From positions 124,001 to 188,000 of the forward strand of contig CAWJWD010000001.1 of NCBI GenBank assembly GCA_963846505.1: 64,000 bases of DNA, in the 5' to 3' direction. Both the position numbers and the translations under genes were made by a program. This DNA comes from JACVRW01 sp963846505 (lineage in GTDB: Bacteria; Actinomycetota; Thermoleophilia; Solirubrobacterales; Thermoleophilaceae). Position 1 is the stretch's first letter. Each line of letters begins with the position of its first letter. Below are positions 38,337 to 47,950 of this stretch, in pieces. Under the pieces are notes generated by a model. That model was not told the DNA's origin. It made no database searches and was given only the letters and a program-made list of their open reading frames with translations.

Positions 38337-40178
38337 CTAGCGCCGGTGCTTGCGGTTGCGCGCGTCGTGGCCCCGGGACTGCTTGTTGCCGCGGCCACGG
38401 TCGTCCCAGCGCCAATTCCAGCCGTGGCCCCAGCGCCGTGGGAACTCGACGTTGACGCGCTCGATGCTGCCGTCGGTGAACTTCACGATCAGCTGCCGGC
38501 AGCTGCCCGCCCAGTCGGAATCGGTCTTCCATAGGTAGGTGTACGCATCCGTCCAGCGGTTGTATCGAATGTCGCCGTCGAGCCACTGGCGCCACCACCA
38601 TGGCGAGCGCGTCGGCTTCGCCGTGTCGGCATCGGCGTCCTGGCCACAGGGCACCCGGGCCGAGCGCGGGAAGCCGTCGGCGAAGACGTCCTCGCCCTGG
38701 TCGCCGCCGAGGCGGAAGCGCACGGGCACGTCCTTGCCGGCCTTGATGCGGTTGAGCGCGGGCGGGGCGTCGTCGAGCGGGGAGAAGAAGCCCTCGAACT
38801 CGAACCCACCGCCGGTGTCTTCCTCGTCGACGGTGTAGGCGACCGTGCGCACGGCCGTGTTGCCAGCCGTGTCGGCGGCATGCACGGTGAAGCTGAAGTC
38901 GCCCGCCGTGGAGGTGTCGATCGCCTCGCCGTCGGCCACGTCGCCCGCACACGACTGGACACCCGAGCCGCCGTCGTCGAGGCAGTCGTAGTCGGCCAGC
39001 AGCTGCTCGCCCACGACGTAGGTCGCGCCGTCCGCCGGCGAGCGCAGGTCGATCGTCGGCGCGATCGTGTCCGGAGGCGGCAACACCGTGTACGCGTGGA
39101 CGACCGAGGTCTCGTTGCCCGCGCCGTCCCGCGCGTTGACGCTGAAGCTGTGTGAGCCAAGCGTGGAGGTGTCGAGCGCCTCGCCGTCGGCCACGTCGCC
39201 CACACACGACTGCAGGCCCGAGCCGCCGTCGTCGAGGCAGTCGTAGTCGGCAGCCACCTCCTCGTACTGGACGAAGCTCGCGCCGTCGGACGGCGTGCGC
39301 AGATCGACCGCAGGCGCGATCGTGTCGGGCGGTGCCTGCACCGTGTAGGCGTGGCTGATCGAGGTCTCGTTGCCCGCCGCGTCACGGGCGTTGACGTTGA
39401 AGCTGTAGTTACCCGGCGTGGAGGTGTCGATCGCCTCGCCGTCGGCCACGTCGCCGAGGCAGGACTCGAGGCCGGAGCCGCCCTCGTCCGCGCAGTCGTA
39501 GTCGGCCACCACTACCTCGCCCTGAGCGAAGCTGGCACCGTCGGACGGCGTGCGCAGGTCCACCGTCGGAGCAGTCGTGTCCGGCAGCGGGCACGGCACC
39601 ACGCCGGTCAGCACGATCGCGTAGGCGCCGGTGGCGCCGGTGCGACCGGTGCTCCAGCCGGCGATGACCGCGCCGAGGTCGCTCGAAGCCGGACCGGTCG
39701 TGAAGACGACGTCCGCGAACAGCCGTGCGCCGGCAGCGGTCAGCGGGTCCTGGTTGTAGCGGGTGATCGCGAGGTAGTAGACGCCTGCCGCCGCGGGAGT
39801 CAGCGGGTCGGCCGCGGGGAGCGTGGACTGGCCGAGCACGCCCGGTGCGTCGTCGTTGGCGTAGACGGCCCGCCCGCCGTCGTCGAGCAGGAACAGCTGC
39901 GTGTCGATCGCGGTGGTCCCGACGGTGCTCGCCGAGAAGCTGCCGCCGCCGCTCGCGCAGAGGCGGTAGACGTCGCGGTCGGTCTCGCTCTCGATGGTGC
40001 CGGCGATCGAGCCGAGCGCCGTCTCGGCGCCGAGGTCCTGGGCGCTCGCGGGCAGATCGCCCGCGTCACCGACCTCGGTGGCCGCGAAGGCAGCCGGAAC
40101 CAAGGCCGCCCAGATCAGGGCAGTCACGATTGGGAGACGACCGAGGCCGCGCACGAGTATTGATTCGGCACGTGACAC
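38337..40178 (-). CDS. Secreted multidomain protein with three Ig-like repeats and a PxKF-type C domain
   Basis: The product has 613 residues. A signal peptide (ALIWAALVPAAFA) precedes a domain resembling bacterial pre-peptidase C modules (TIESETDRDVYRLC). Three tandem repeats of about 88 residues follow, each with APxVDLRTPSDGASF, two Cys in DYDCxDxGGSGLxSC, DVADGEAIDTST and AGNETS. The C-terminal region FFSPLDDAPPALNRIKAGKD with PVRFRLGGDQGEDVF matches PxKF domains. It ends in a strongly basic tail (RGNKQSRGHDARNRKHRR). Adhesin or wall-associated role is inferred. Confidence 0.75.
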   Translation of the reverse strand: MSRAESILVRGLGRLPIVTALIWAALVPAAFAATEVGDAGDLPASAQDLGAETALGSIAGTIESETDRDVYRLCASGGGSFSASTVGTTAIDTQLFLLDDGGRAVYANDDAPGVLGQSTLPAADPLTPAAAGVYYLAITRYNQDPLTAAGARLFADVVFTTGPASSDLGAVIAGWSTGRTGATGAYAIVLTGVVPCPLPDTTAPTVDLRTPSDGASFAQGEVVVADYDCADEGGSGLESCLGDVADGEAIDTSTPGNYSFNVNARDAAGNETSISHAYTVQAPPDTIAPAVDLRTPSDGASFVQYEEVAADYDCLDDGGSGLQSCVGDVADGEALDTSTLGSHSFSVNARDGAGNETSVVHAYTVLPPPDTIAPTIDLRSPADGATYVVGEQLLADYDCLDDGGSGVQSCAGDVADGEAIDTSTAGDFSFTVHAADTAGNTAVRTVAYTVDEEDTGGGFEFEGFFSPLDDAPPALNRIKAGKDVPVRFRLGGDQGEDVFADGFPRSARVPCGQDADADTAKPTRSPWWWRQWLDGDIRYNRWTDAYTYLWKTDSDWAGSCRQLIVKFTDGSIERVNVEFPRRWGHGWNWRWDDRGRGNKQSRGHDARNRKHRR

Positions 40179-40275
40179 GCTCGGCCTTTACCCCACGCAC
40201 CACATTCCCGTCCATTTTGCGCCATCTGTGGACGGATGTGCGACGGAAAGACGGTCAGACCGTCGCCGGACCGGC

Positions 40276-41496
40276 TCAGACGGTGGCGGGGGTGCCTCTC
40301 ACCGCCGGGGCGCCTTGCGCCGCCGCGGCCCGCTCGGCAGCGGGCTTGGCCGCCGGCCGGCGGCCCCAGTCGCTGCGCTCGGCGAACTCGATCAGCCGCC
40401 CGAAGTACTGCCGCAGCGGCGCTGGACGGATGCCCGACGGCTCCAGCGCCGTCTGCGCTCGCTCGGTGTCGAAGCGCACCGCCGGGGCGAAGTACGGGAA
40501 GAAGACGTCGCTGCGCTCGAGCCAACGCCGGCGCGCCCCGGTGCTGCGTCGCAGCAGCAACGGGTGCAGCACCCGCCGGTAGAGCCGCGGCGGCAACGTC
40601 ACCGGTGCGCGGCGACCGAGCGTGTCCGCGCTCAGGCGGATCAGCTGGCCGACCGTCGGCGCCTGGTCGCCGGCGCTGAGGTGGTAGGTGCGGCAGGGGT
40701 GCTCCCCGCCTCCGAGGGCGAGGATCGCGTCCGCCACGTAGCTCACCGAGACGACGTCCACCGGCGCGGAGCGGCGGGCCGGGATCGCCGGCAGCGCCCC
40801 GCGCGCGAACGCCCGCAGCGGCGTGTAGATCACGTTGAACGAGGAGGTCCAGCCGCTGTCGGTCTCGCCGACGACGATGCTCGGACGCAGCACCTGGACC
40901 GGCAGGCGGCCGGCGTGCGACCACACGAGCCGCTCGGCTTCGCACTTGGTCTGCTCGTAGGTGTTGTTGAACCCCTGCCCGACGTCGAGATCGTCCTCGC
41001 CGAAGCGGCCGCGGTGCGTGCCGGCCACGTACGCGGTCGAGACGTGCGACAGGCGCCGCAGCCCGCCGCGCTCGGCGCACTCCTCGGCGAAGTCGAGCAC
41101 CCGTTGCGTGCCGGTCACGTTGATCGCGCGCGCCTGCTCGAGCGGCAGCGTGAACGAGACCGAGGCGGCGCCGTGGATGACCCAGTCGACGCGCTCGGCA
41201 AGTTCCTCGCGCATGTGTGCGTCGAGCCCGAGGCCCGGCTGGGTGAGGTCGCCGGGCACGGCGACGATGCGGCCCTCCCAAGCGCTGAGATCGGGGAGAC
41301 GAGGCGCGAGCGCCGCGGCCAGCCGCGCTCGAGCCTCTTCCCCGTTTCGTGCGCGCACCAGCGCCCACACTCGGCGGCTCCCGCAGCCCGCGGCTAGGCG
41401 AGCGAGCATGGCCGTCCCCAGGAACCCGGTCGCTCCGGTGAGGAAGACGTCGCCTCCGGTGCGGGCGCTGGTGCTGGGAGGAGAGTGCACGCGCAC
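40276..41496 (-). CDS. NAD(P)-dependent SDR / thioester-reductase-like protein
   Basis: About 406 residues. The extended short-chain dehydrogenase fold shows the nucleotide loop VFLTGATGFLGTAMLARLAA, GDLTQPGLGLD, VIHGAASVSF and the YxxxK catalytic pair in NNTYEQTKCEAERLVW, as in the reductase domains of carboxylic acid reductases and NRPS. The start is uncertain: I use GTG 41496, because the sequence upstream to an ATG at 41583 lacks third-position GC bias. It follows the GH63-type gene. Substrate unknown. Confidence 0.78.
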   Translation of the reverse strand: MRVHSPPSTSARTGGDVFLTGATGFLGTAMLARLAAGCGSRRVWALVRARNGEEARARLAAALAPRLPDLSAWEGRIVAVPGDLTQPGLGLDAHMREELAERVDWVIHGAASVSFTLPLEQARAINVTGTQRVLDFAEECAERGGLRRLSHVSTAYVAGTHRGRFGEDDLDVGQGFNNTYEQTKCEAERLVWSHAGRLPVQVLRPSIVVGETDSGWTSSFNVIYTPLRAFARGALPAIPARRSAPVDVVSVSYVADAILALGGGEHPCRTYHLSAGDQAPTVGQLIRLSADTLGRRAPVTLPPRLYRRVLHPLLLRRSTGARRRWLERSDVFFPYFAPAVRFDTERAQTALEPSGIRPAPLRQYFGRLIEFAERSDWGRRPAAKPAAERAAAAQGAPAVRGTPATV

Positions 41497-41608
41497 AGCG
41501 TGCCGGCTGGCGTCGTGGGTGTCTTGGGCCGGTGGTCGGAAATACGCGTTCGCGAATCCGACCAGTTGTCGAAAGCGGTGCATCGAGGGGTGATACCCGG
41601 GTGGCGGC

Positions 41609-42973
41609 TCAGGCAACGGCTTCCGCGCGCAGCGAATGCACCGACAGCTCGCGCAGGTAGAGCGCGGCCGTCCAGGTGAAGTCGCGAGCGCCCAGGCCAC
41701 GGCCCGAGTCCGGCACGAAGTACTCGCGCATGCCGCCGCTCTCGACGGCCTCCAGCATGCGGAAGCGCAGCTGCGCCGCGGCCACGCGCTCGCCGCGCTC
41801 GGCGAGAGCCAGCGCCACCAGCCAGGTGACGTTCGCCCACACCGGCCCGCGCCAGTAGTTGCGCGGCAGCCTCGAGGGGTGGCGACGATCGAGCGAGCGC
41901 ACGCCGTAGGGCGAGGCCAGCCGGCCGGACAGCACCAGCTCGCGACCGGCCTCGAGCTGTGCGTCGGAGAGCCCGGGCGTCAGCAGCGCCAACGCACTGC
42001 CGGCGCTGATCACGTGCAGCGAGGAGTCGGCGCCGAGGTCGACCGACCGGATCAGCCCGTCCGAGTCGGCACGCGCGAGCAGGGCCGATGTCACGCGCTC
42101 GCAGTCGGCCGTGCTCCGCTCGGCGATCGCCGGCTCGTCGAGCTGCTCGGCCAGCCAGGCCAGATCGCGCGCGGCGCGCGCGAGCATCGCCGAGAAGCCG
42201 GCGTCGAGCACGCGGAACGACCCCTTGACAGCCAGCGCGCGCTGGTCCCAGCCGCAGCGCGTGCCCTGGCGCACGAGGGTCAGGAAGCGGCGGTAGTGCT
42301 CGTCGGTCGGGCGCTCGGCGGCGTCGACGGAGTGCGTGTCGCGCCGGTGCACGACGTGCACCTCCGGCATCACGCGCCAGAGCGGGCCGTCCCACTCGAC
42401 GGCGTTGTCGCGCCCGGTCTCCCAGGGATGGATGATCGTCGGCTCGCCGAGCCCGTGCGGGTCGCGCGCGTCGAGCAGGAAGCGCTGCCAGGCGAGCAAC
42501 GGCGCGAGCAGCGCGCGGGCGCGCCGCTCGTCGGGCTCCTGCTCGAACAGCAGCCGCGCGCAGGTGGCGGCGATCGGCGGCTGGGTGATGCCGGAGATGC
42601 GCCGCCCGTCGGCCGAGTGGCGGCGGCCCCACCAGCGCGGCCCCGGCAGATAGCGCGCGTACGTGCGCGCTACGAGCGTGAGCAGCCCGCGCAGGTGGCT
42701 GTCGAGGTGGTCGTCGCGATGGCTGCGGAAGGCGATGTGCGGCACCATCCCCTCGCGGTCGCGCGCGCCCAGCAGCGTCTCCAACTCCGTCCAGGCCCGT
42801 GCCGGATCGAGTACCGCCCAGCCCAGCGCGGCGAGCGCCGAGTCCCAGTTCCACTGATGCGGGTAGGTCGCGCGCGACGGCACCGTGTAGCCGCCGTTGT
42901 CGTTGTGGCGCAGCACCGCTTCCGCGAGCGCGCGCGGATCGGTGTCGAGGGTGGTCACCGTGGCGGGGGACAT
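41609..42973 (-). CDS. GH63-like mannosylglycerate / glucosylglycerate hydrolase-type enzyme
   Basis: The product has 454 residues and an (alpha/alpha)6 fold. Key blocks are TYPHQWNWDSALAALGWAVL, IIHPWETGRDNAVEWDGPLW and LPRNYWRGPVWANVTWLVAL, which are typical of MGH1-like GH63 enzymes that hydrolyse mannosyl- or glucosyl-glycerate compatible solutes. No signal peptide is present, so it is cytoplasmic. The function is from family resemblance. Confidence 0.8.
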   Translation of the reverse strand: MSPATVTTLDTDPRALAEAVLRHNDNGGYTVPSRATYPHQWNWDSALAALGWAVLDPARAWTELETLLGARDREGMVPHIAFRSHRDDHLDSHLRGLLTLVARTYARYLPGPRWWGRRHSADGRRISGITQPPIAATCARLLFEQEPDERRARALLAPLLAWQRFLLDARDPHGLGEPTIIHPWETGRDNAVEWDGPLWRVMPEVHVVHRRDTHSVDAAERPTDEHYRRFLTLVRQGTRCGWDQRALAVKGSFRVLDAGFSAMLARAARDLAWLAEQLDEPAIAERSTADCERVTSALLARADSDGLIRSVDLGADSSLHVISAGSALALLTPGLSDAQLEAGRELVLSGRLASPYGVRSLDRRHPSRLPRNYWRGPVWANVTWLVALALAERGERVAAAQLRFRMLEAVESGGMREYFVPDSGRGLGARDFTWTAALYLRELSVHSLRAEAVA

Positions 42974-43027
42974 CGTCGTCCGAGTAGTCGGCGACTGGTC
43001 ACGATCGCAGCAGCGCCCGCAACCCGC

Positions 43028-43822
43028 CTAGCGACGCCGCCAACCGGAACGGCGCGGCGGCGCCGGGCGCAGCCGCGCGGCGGCGTAGCCGCCAGCCCCG
43101 CCCGCGAGCCCGAGGGCCGCCACGGCGCCCAGCAGCTTCAGCCGCAGACCGAGCTTGTCGAAGCGCATCACGCGCCAGCCCTCGGCGCGGGCGATCCGCG
43201 CCAGCTTCGCGTCCGGGTTGACCGCGACCGGGTTGCCGACCGCACGCAGCATCGGCAGGTCGGACTCCGAGTCCGAGTACGCGTAGGAGCGCTCGAGGTC
43301 GATGCCCTCGCGCTCGGCCAGCTCGCGGATCGCCACCGCCTTGCCGTCGCGATAGGTGAACGGGCCCGCCAGGCGACCGGTGTAGACGCCCTCGCGCACC
43401 TCGCTGCGCATGCCGATCGCCCCGTCGAGCGCCAGCACGCGGGCGAGCGCCTCGGCCAGCTCCTGCGAGGCGGCGGTGACGATGTAGGCGCGGCGGCCGG
43501 CGTCCTGGTGGGCGTAGACCTCGTCGAGCATCTCGCGGTAGAGCAGCGGCAGGATGCCGGCGAGCACGTGCGGGCCGAGGCGCGCGAGGTCGCGCTGACG
43601 CTGACCGGCGATCGCGTCGAGGATGCGCTGCTTGAGCTCCTCGGTCTGCTCGTCGGTCGACCCGCGCAGGCGAAAGCGCAGGTTCGCCAGCGCGTCGCCG
43701 GCAAGCTGACGACGCGACATCAGGCCCGCTCGGTAGGACGCGCGTGCGAAATGGAGCGCGCTCGACCCTTCTATGAGGGTCTTGTCGAGATCGAAGAAGG
43801 CGGCGGCTGCGTTAGCCGCCAT
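43028..43822 (-). CDS. HAD-IB (SerB-like) phosphatase with C-terminal membrane segment
   Basis: The product has 264 residues. HAD motif I is AFFDLDKTLIEGSSALHFAR, motif II is in AYIVTAASQELAEAL, and motif IV is YAYSDSESDLPMLRAVGNPV. The C terminus carries a hydrophobic segment (LLGAVAALGLAGGAGGYAAA) and a basic tail. Related HAD-IB proteins include phosphoserine phosphatases and lipid phosphatases. It overlaps the 3' end of the upstream thiolase gene by 11 bases. Confidence 0.85.
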   Translation of the reverse strand: MAANAAAAFFDLDKTLIEGSSALHFARASYRAGLMSRRQLAGDALANLRFRLRGSTDEQTEELKQRILDAIAGQRQRDLARLGPHVLAGILPLLYREMLDEVYAHQDAGRRAYIVTAASQELAEALARVLALDGAIGMRSEVREGVYTGRLAGPFTYRDGKAVAIRELAEREGIDLERSYAYSDSESDLPMLRAVGNPVAVNPDAKLARIARAEGWRVMRFDKLGLRLKLLGAVAALGLAGGAGGYAAARLRPAPPRRSGWRRR

Positions 43823-44996
43823 TCACTTCCACGATCACGGCGTCGCCCTGCCCGCCACCGGAGCAGATCGCCGCACAGCCGAGGCCGCCGCCGCGACGGC
43901 GCAGCTCGTTGACGAGCGTCATCAGGATGCGCGCGCCGCTGGCGCCGATCGGGTGGCCGAGGGCGATCGCGCCACCGTTCGGGTTGACCTTCGCCTCGTC
44001 GATGTCGAGCATGCGCATCGAGTTGAGCGCGACCGAGGCGAAGGCCTCGTTGATCTCCCAGACGTCGATCTGGTCCGCGCTCAGCCCCGCCTGCTCGAGC
44101 GCCTTCTTGGCGGCGTTGGCGGGGGTGCGGGCCAGGTACGGGAAGTCGTCGGCGACGGCCGCCTGGGCGACGATCGTGGCCAGCGGCGTGCGGCCGTTGG
44201 CGCTCGCCCACTCCTCCGAGGCGAGCACGACGGCGCCGGCGCCGTCGTTGACGCCGGGCGCGTTGCCGGCGGTGTGGGCGCCGTCCTTGCTGAAGGCGCC
44301 GCGCAGCTTGGACAGCGACTCGAGCGAGCTCTCGCGCCGCGGCGCCTCGTCGATCTCGACCACCGTGTCGCCCTTGCGCGACTTGATGGTCACCGCGACG
44401 ATCTCCTCGGGCAGCTTGCCGTCGTCGGTCGCCTGGATCGCGAGCTCGTGGCTGCGCAGCGCGAACTTGTCCATGTCGGCGCGCGTGATCTCGAGCTCCT
44501 CGCCGACGGCGTCGGCCTCCTCGCCCATGCCCTTGCCGCTGAACGGGTTGGTGAGCCCGTCGTGCATCATCGCGTCGAGCGCCTTCGCATCCCCCATGCG
44601 GTAGCCGAAGCGAGCCTGGGCCAGCAGGTAGGGCGCGTTCGACATCGACTCCATGCCGCCGGCGACGGCGACGTCGAGGTCCCCCGCGCGGACGGCCTGA
44701 TCGACGATGCCCGCGGCACGCAGGCCCGAGGCGCAGACCTTGTTGACGGTCTCCGAGGAGACCTCCTTCGGAATCCCGCCCTTGATCTGCGCCTGGCGCG
44801 AGGGGATCTGCCCCTGGCCGGCCTGGAGCACCTGGCCGAAGACGACGTGCTGGACCTGCTCGGGACCGACCTCGGCGCGTTCGAGCGCGGCGGCGATGGC
44901 GGTACCGCCGAGATCGGTGGCATCGAGACTCGCGAGGCCGCCGCCGAGCTTGCCGAATGGCGTGCGGGCGGCGCCGAGGATGACGGTCTTGGGCAT
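43812..44996 (-). CDS. Acetyl-CoA acetyltransferase (thiolase)
   Basis: The product has 394 residues. The nucleophilic Cys is in VNKVCASGLRAAGIVDQAVR, with GGMESMSNAPYLL, WEINEAFASVALNSMRML, the catalytic His in GGAIALGHPIGASGARILMT and the second Cys in AAICSGGGQGDAVIVEV. Such thiolases condense or cleave acetoacetyl-CoA. It is divergent from the leucyl aminopeptidase gene and overlaps the HAD gene downstream. Confidence 0.94.
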   Translation of the reverse strand: MPKTVILGAARTPFGKLGGGLASLDATDLGGTAIAAALERAEVGPEQVQHVVFGQVLQAGQGQIPSRQAQIKGGIPKEVSSETVNKVCASGLRAAGIVDQAVRAGDLDVAVAGGMESMSNAPYLLAQARFGYRMGDAKALDAMMHDGLTNPFSGKGMGEEADAVGEELEITRADMDKFALRSHELAIQATDDGKLPEEIVAVTIKSRKGDTVVEIDEAPRRESSLESLSKLRGAFSKDGAHTAGNAPGVNDGAGAVVLASEEWASANGRTPLATIVAQAAVADDFPYLARTPANAAKKALEQAGLSADQIDVWEINEAFASVALNSMRMLDIDEAKVNPNGGAIALGHPIGASGARILMTLVNELRRRGGGLGCAAICSGGGQGDAVIVEVNGG

Positions 44997-45084
44997 TGCA
45001 GGCTCCTTGGCGCGTTTCGGGGGGCCCGCAACGATATCCACGCGACACCGGAGGATGCGAAGGACGACGCCTAGACTGCCGCCG

Positions 45085-46535
<1,451 letters not shown>

Positions 46536-46546
46536 CCTCGCCAGCC

Positions 46547-46564
46547 GTCCCCCGTACGGGGGAC
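46547..46564 (+). terminator. Perfect palindrome GTCCCCCGTACGGGGGAC after pepA
   Basis: An 18-bp perfect palindrome starts 12 bases after the pepA stop and is followed by GTTT. It may terminate pepA, but being self-complementary it could also act as an operator. Confidence 0.6.
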
Positions 46565-46585
46565 GTTTACGCATCCGTTTCACCG

Positions 46586-46601
46586 TGTGAGGTGCGTCAC
46601 A
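46586..46601 (+). promoter_or_regulatory. CRP-type site TGTGA-N6-TCACA upstream of the Rpf-like gene
   Basis: TGTGAGGTGCGTCACA is a perfect match to the CRP/Cmr consensus half-sites. It lies about 145 bases upstream of the Rpf-like start and just before a possible TTGAAC/TACTGT promoter. In Mycobacterium tuberculosis the CRP protein Rv3676 controls rpfA, so regulation of this gene by cAMP-CRP is a reasonable inference. Confidence 0.65.
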
Positions 46602-46608
46602 GAATGGT

Positions 46609-46635
46609 TTGAACAGCGCTGAGCGCGGCTACTGT
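46609..46635 (+). promoter_or_regulatory. Possible promoter for the Rpf-like gene
   Basis: TTGAAC (46609-46614) and TACTGT (46630-46635) are separated by 15 bp, slightly short of the optimum. The CRP-type dyad would be centred about 48 bp upstream of the expected start point. The transcript would have a leader of about 105 bases containing the 16-bp palindrome GCGCGCACGTGCGCGC at 46698-46713. Confidence 0.35.
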
Positions 46636-46745
46636 CGCCGAAGCTCGTAAGCAGCCCCTGCCTGCTTTCGACCTGTTTCCGGCGGGGGCGAGTCCCGGCG
46701 CGCACGTGCGCGCGCTGGGCATTCCACCCCTCCGGAGGTGATCGT

Positions 46746-47375
46746 CTGTTCGCACGAAGACTCGCGGCCGCATGCCTGTGCGCGCTCGCGCTCGGAAGCA
46801 CGATGCTCGCGACCCCAGCCGCCGCCCAGGCACCGGCTCCCACTCCGACCGCCGCCGTCGACACCACGGCCGACGCCACCGGCAGCAACGGGCCCGAGGC
46901 TCGTCCCGCCTCGCGCAGCCTGCGCCGCGCCTACGCGCGCTGGCGCAAGCGGCTCGGGCGCTACGGCGCCTTCCTGGGTCGCAACCTGCTGACAACCGCG
47001 CAGGCCGCCGACGGCAAGCCGCGCCCACCGACTCGGCCCGAGCTGCGCCACGCCATCCACCGCATGCAGAAGCGACTGCACCGCTACCTGCGCACCCCGC
47101 GCGGCCAGGTGGCGAAGTACCGCCTGAAGGTGCGCGCGATCCCGGCCTCGGGCCGCTCGCACCTGCGCTCGATCGCGGCCTGCGAGTCGCACGGCAACCC
47201 GCGTGCGATCGGCGGCGGTGGCGCCTACCGCGGGATGTACCAGTTCAGCTTCAGCACCTGGGCCGTCGTCGGCGGCAGTGGCGATCCCGCCGCGGCACAC
47301 CGGCATGAGCAGACCTGGCGCGCCTGGCTGCTGCTGTCGCGCCACGGCTCCGGCCACTGGCCGGTCTGCGGCTGA
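46746..47375 (+). CDS. Exported Rpf-like / transglycosylase-domain protein with CTG start
   Basis: The product has 209 residues. The frame containing the signal peptide (LFARRLAAACLCALALGS, then MLATPAAAQA) has no ATG or GTG upstream; CTG 46746 lies seven bases after GGAGG within GGAGGTGATC, a ten-base complement of the 16S 3' end. A basic helical linker follows. The C-terminal 70 residues have LRSIAACESHGNPRAIGGGG, YRGMYQFSFSTWAVVGG and SGHWPVCG, the Rpf/transglycosylase fold with the catalytic Glu in ACESHG. It probably cleaves peptidoglycan during growth or resuscitation. A 15-bp terminator stem follows. Confidence 0.82.
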   Translation: MFARRLAAACLCALALGSTMLATPAAAQAPAPTPTAAVDTTADATGSNGPEARPASRSLRRAYARWRKRLGRYGAFLGRNLLTTAQAADGKPRPPTRPELRHAIHRMQKRLHRYLRTPRGQVAKYRLKVRAIPASGRSHLRSIAACESHGNPRAIGGGGAYRGMYQFSFSTWAVVGGSGDPAAAHRHEQTWRAWLLLSRHGSGHWPVCG

Positions 47376-47381
47376 GAACGA

Positions 47382-47415
47382 CCTGGGGCCACCGGCGAAC
47401 CGGTGGCCCCAGGTG
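47382..47415. terminator. Bidirectional terminator, perfect 15-bp stem with CGAA loop
   Basis: ACCTGGGGCCACCGG pairs perfectly with CCGGTGGCCCCAGGT around a CGAA tetraloop. It lies between the convergent Rpf-like gene (ends 47375) and the minus-strand gene whose stop is at 47418, so it can serve both. Confidence 0.85.
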
Positions 47416-47417
47416 CG

Positions 47418-47876
47418 CTAGCGGCGCTGTGGCTGGCTGCGCGGGTCGAGCTCGTCCGCGCGCTCGTAGTGCTCGTCGGCGCGATCGTCGTGCTCATGGC
47501 CGACGCGGCGCTCGCGCTCGGCGTCCCCGATCGTGCCGTTCGCCTCGCCGCCCGGGTCCACCCGACGCTCGCTGCGGGCGCGGTTGCGCTCGGCGTCGAG
47601 GTCGTCGGCATCGGCGTCCGGGTCCAGCTCGGCCGCGCGACGATGGTGCTCGTCGGCCTCGTGGCGGCGCTCCTCCGCCAGCGCGGCGCGTTCTCGCGCC
47701 TCCGCGTCGGCCTTGTCGGCTCGCGCCTGATGCACCTGCGCCTCGCGACGGATCTCACCCGCCTGATGGCGACGCGCGTCGTGCCGCTTGCGGCGTCCGC
47801 TGCGCAGCAGCAGCATCACCAGCGCCAGCACGATCAACGCTCCGATCACGATCGCGACGATCGCTCCGGTGCTCAT
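47418..47876 (-). CDS. Membrane-anchored, highly charged helical protein
   Basis: The product has 152 residues. One N-terminal membrane helix (GAIVAIVIGALIVLALVMLL) is followed by about 125 residues of Arg/Glu/Asp/Ala/His-rich sequence, for example ARADKADAEARERAALAEER and HHRRAAELDPDADADDLDAE, likely a coiled coil. The unit RAxELDPD occurs twice (RAAELDPD, RADELDPR). Common in actinobacteria but without known function. Confidence 0.65.
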   Translation of the reverse strand: MSTGAIVAIVIGALIVLALVMLLLRSGRRKRHDARRHQAGEIRREAQVHQARADKADAEARERAALAEERRHEADEHHRRAAELDPDADADDLDAERNRARSERRVDPGGEANGTIGDAERERRVGHEHDDRADEHYERADELDPRSQPQRR

Positions 47877-47950
47877 AGGTCATCCCTCCTCGTCGAGTGC
47901 GTCCCTCCAGGCTCGATTACCCCGCGGCGGGGCGCGCAACCTCGAAACGG

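Noticed and set aside
46698..46713. 16-bp palindrome GCGCGCACGTGCGCGC as an operator
   Set aside because: It is alternating purine/pyrimidine GC sequence inside a transcribed leader, more likely a chance RNA hairpin.
46640..46745. c-di-AMP (ydaO-type) riboswitch in the leader of the Rpf-like gene
   Set aside because: Such riboswitches often precede actinobacterial rpf genes, but I could not find the conserved core; only simple GC hairpins and a self-complementary CCTCCGGAGG at the ribosome site are visible.
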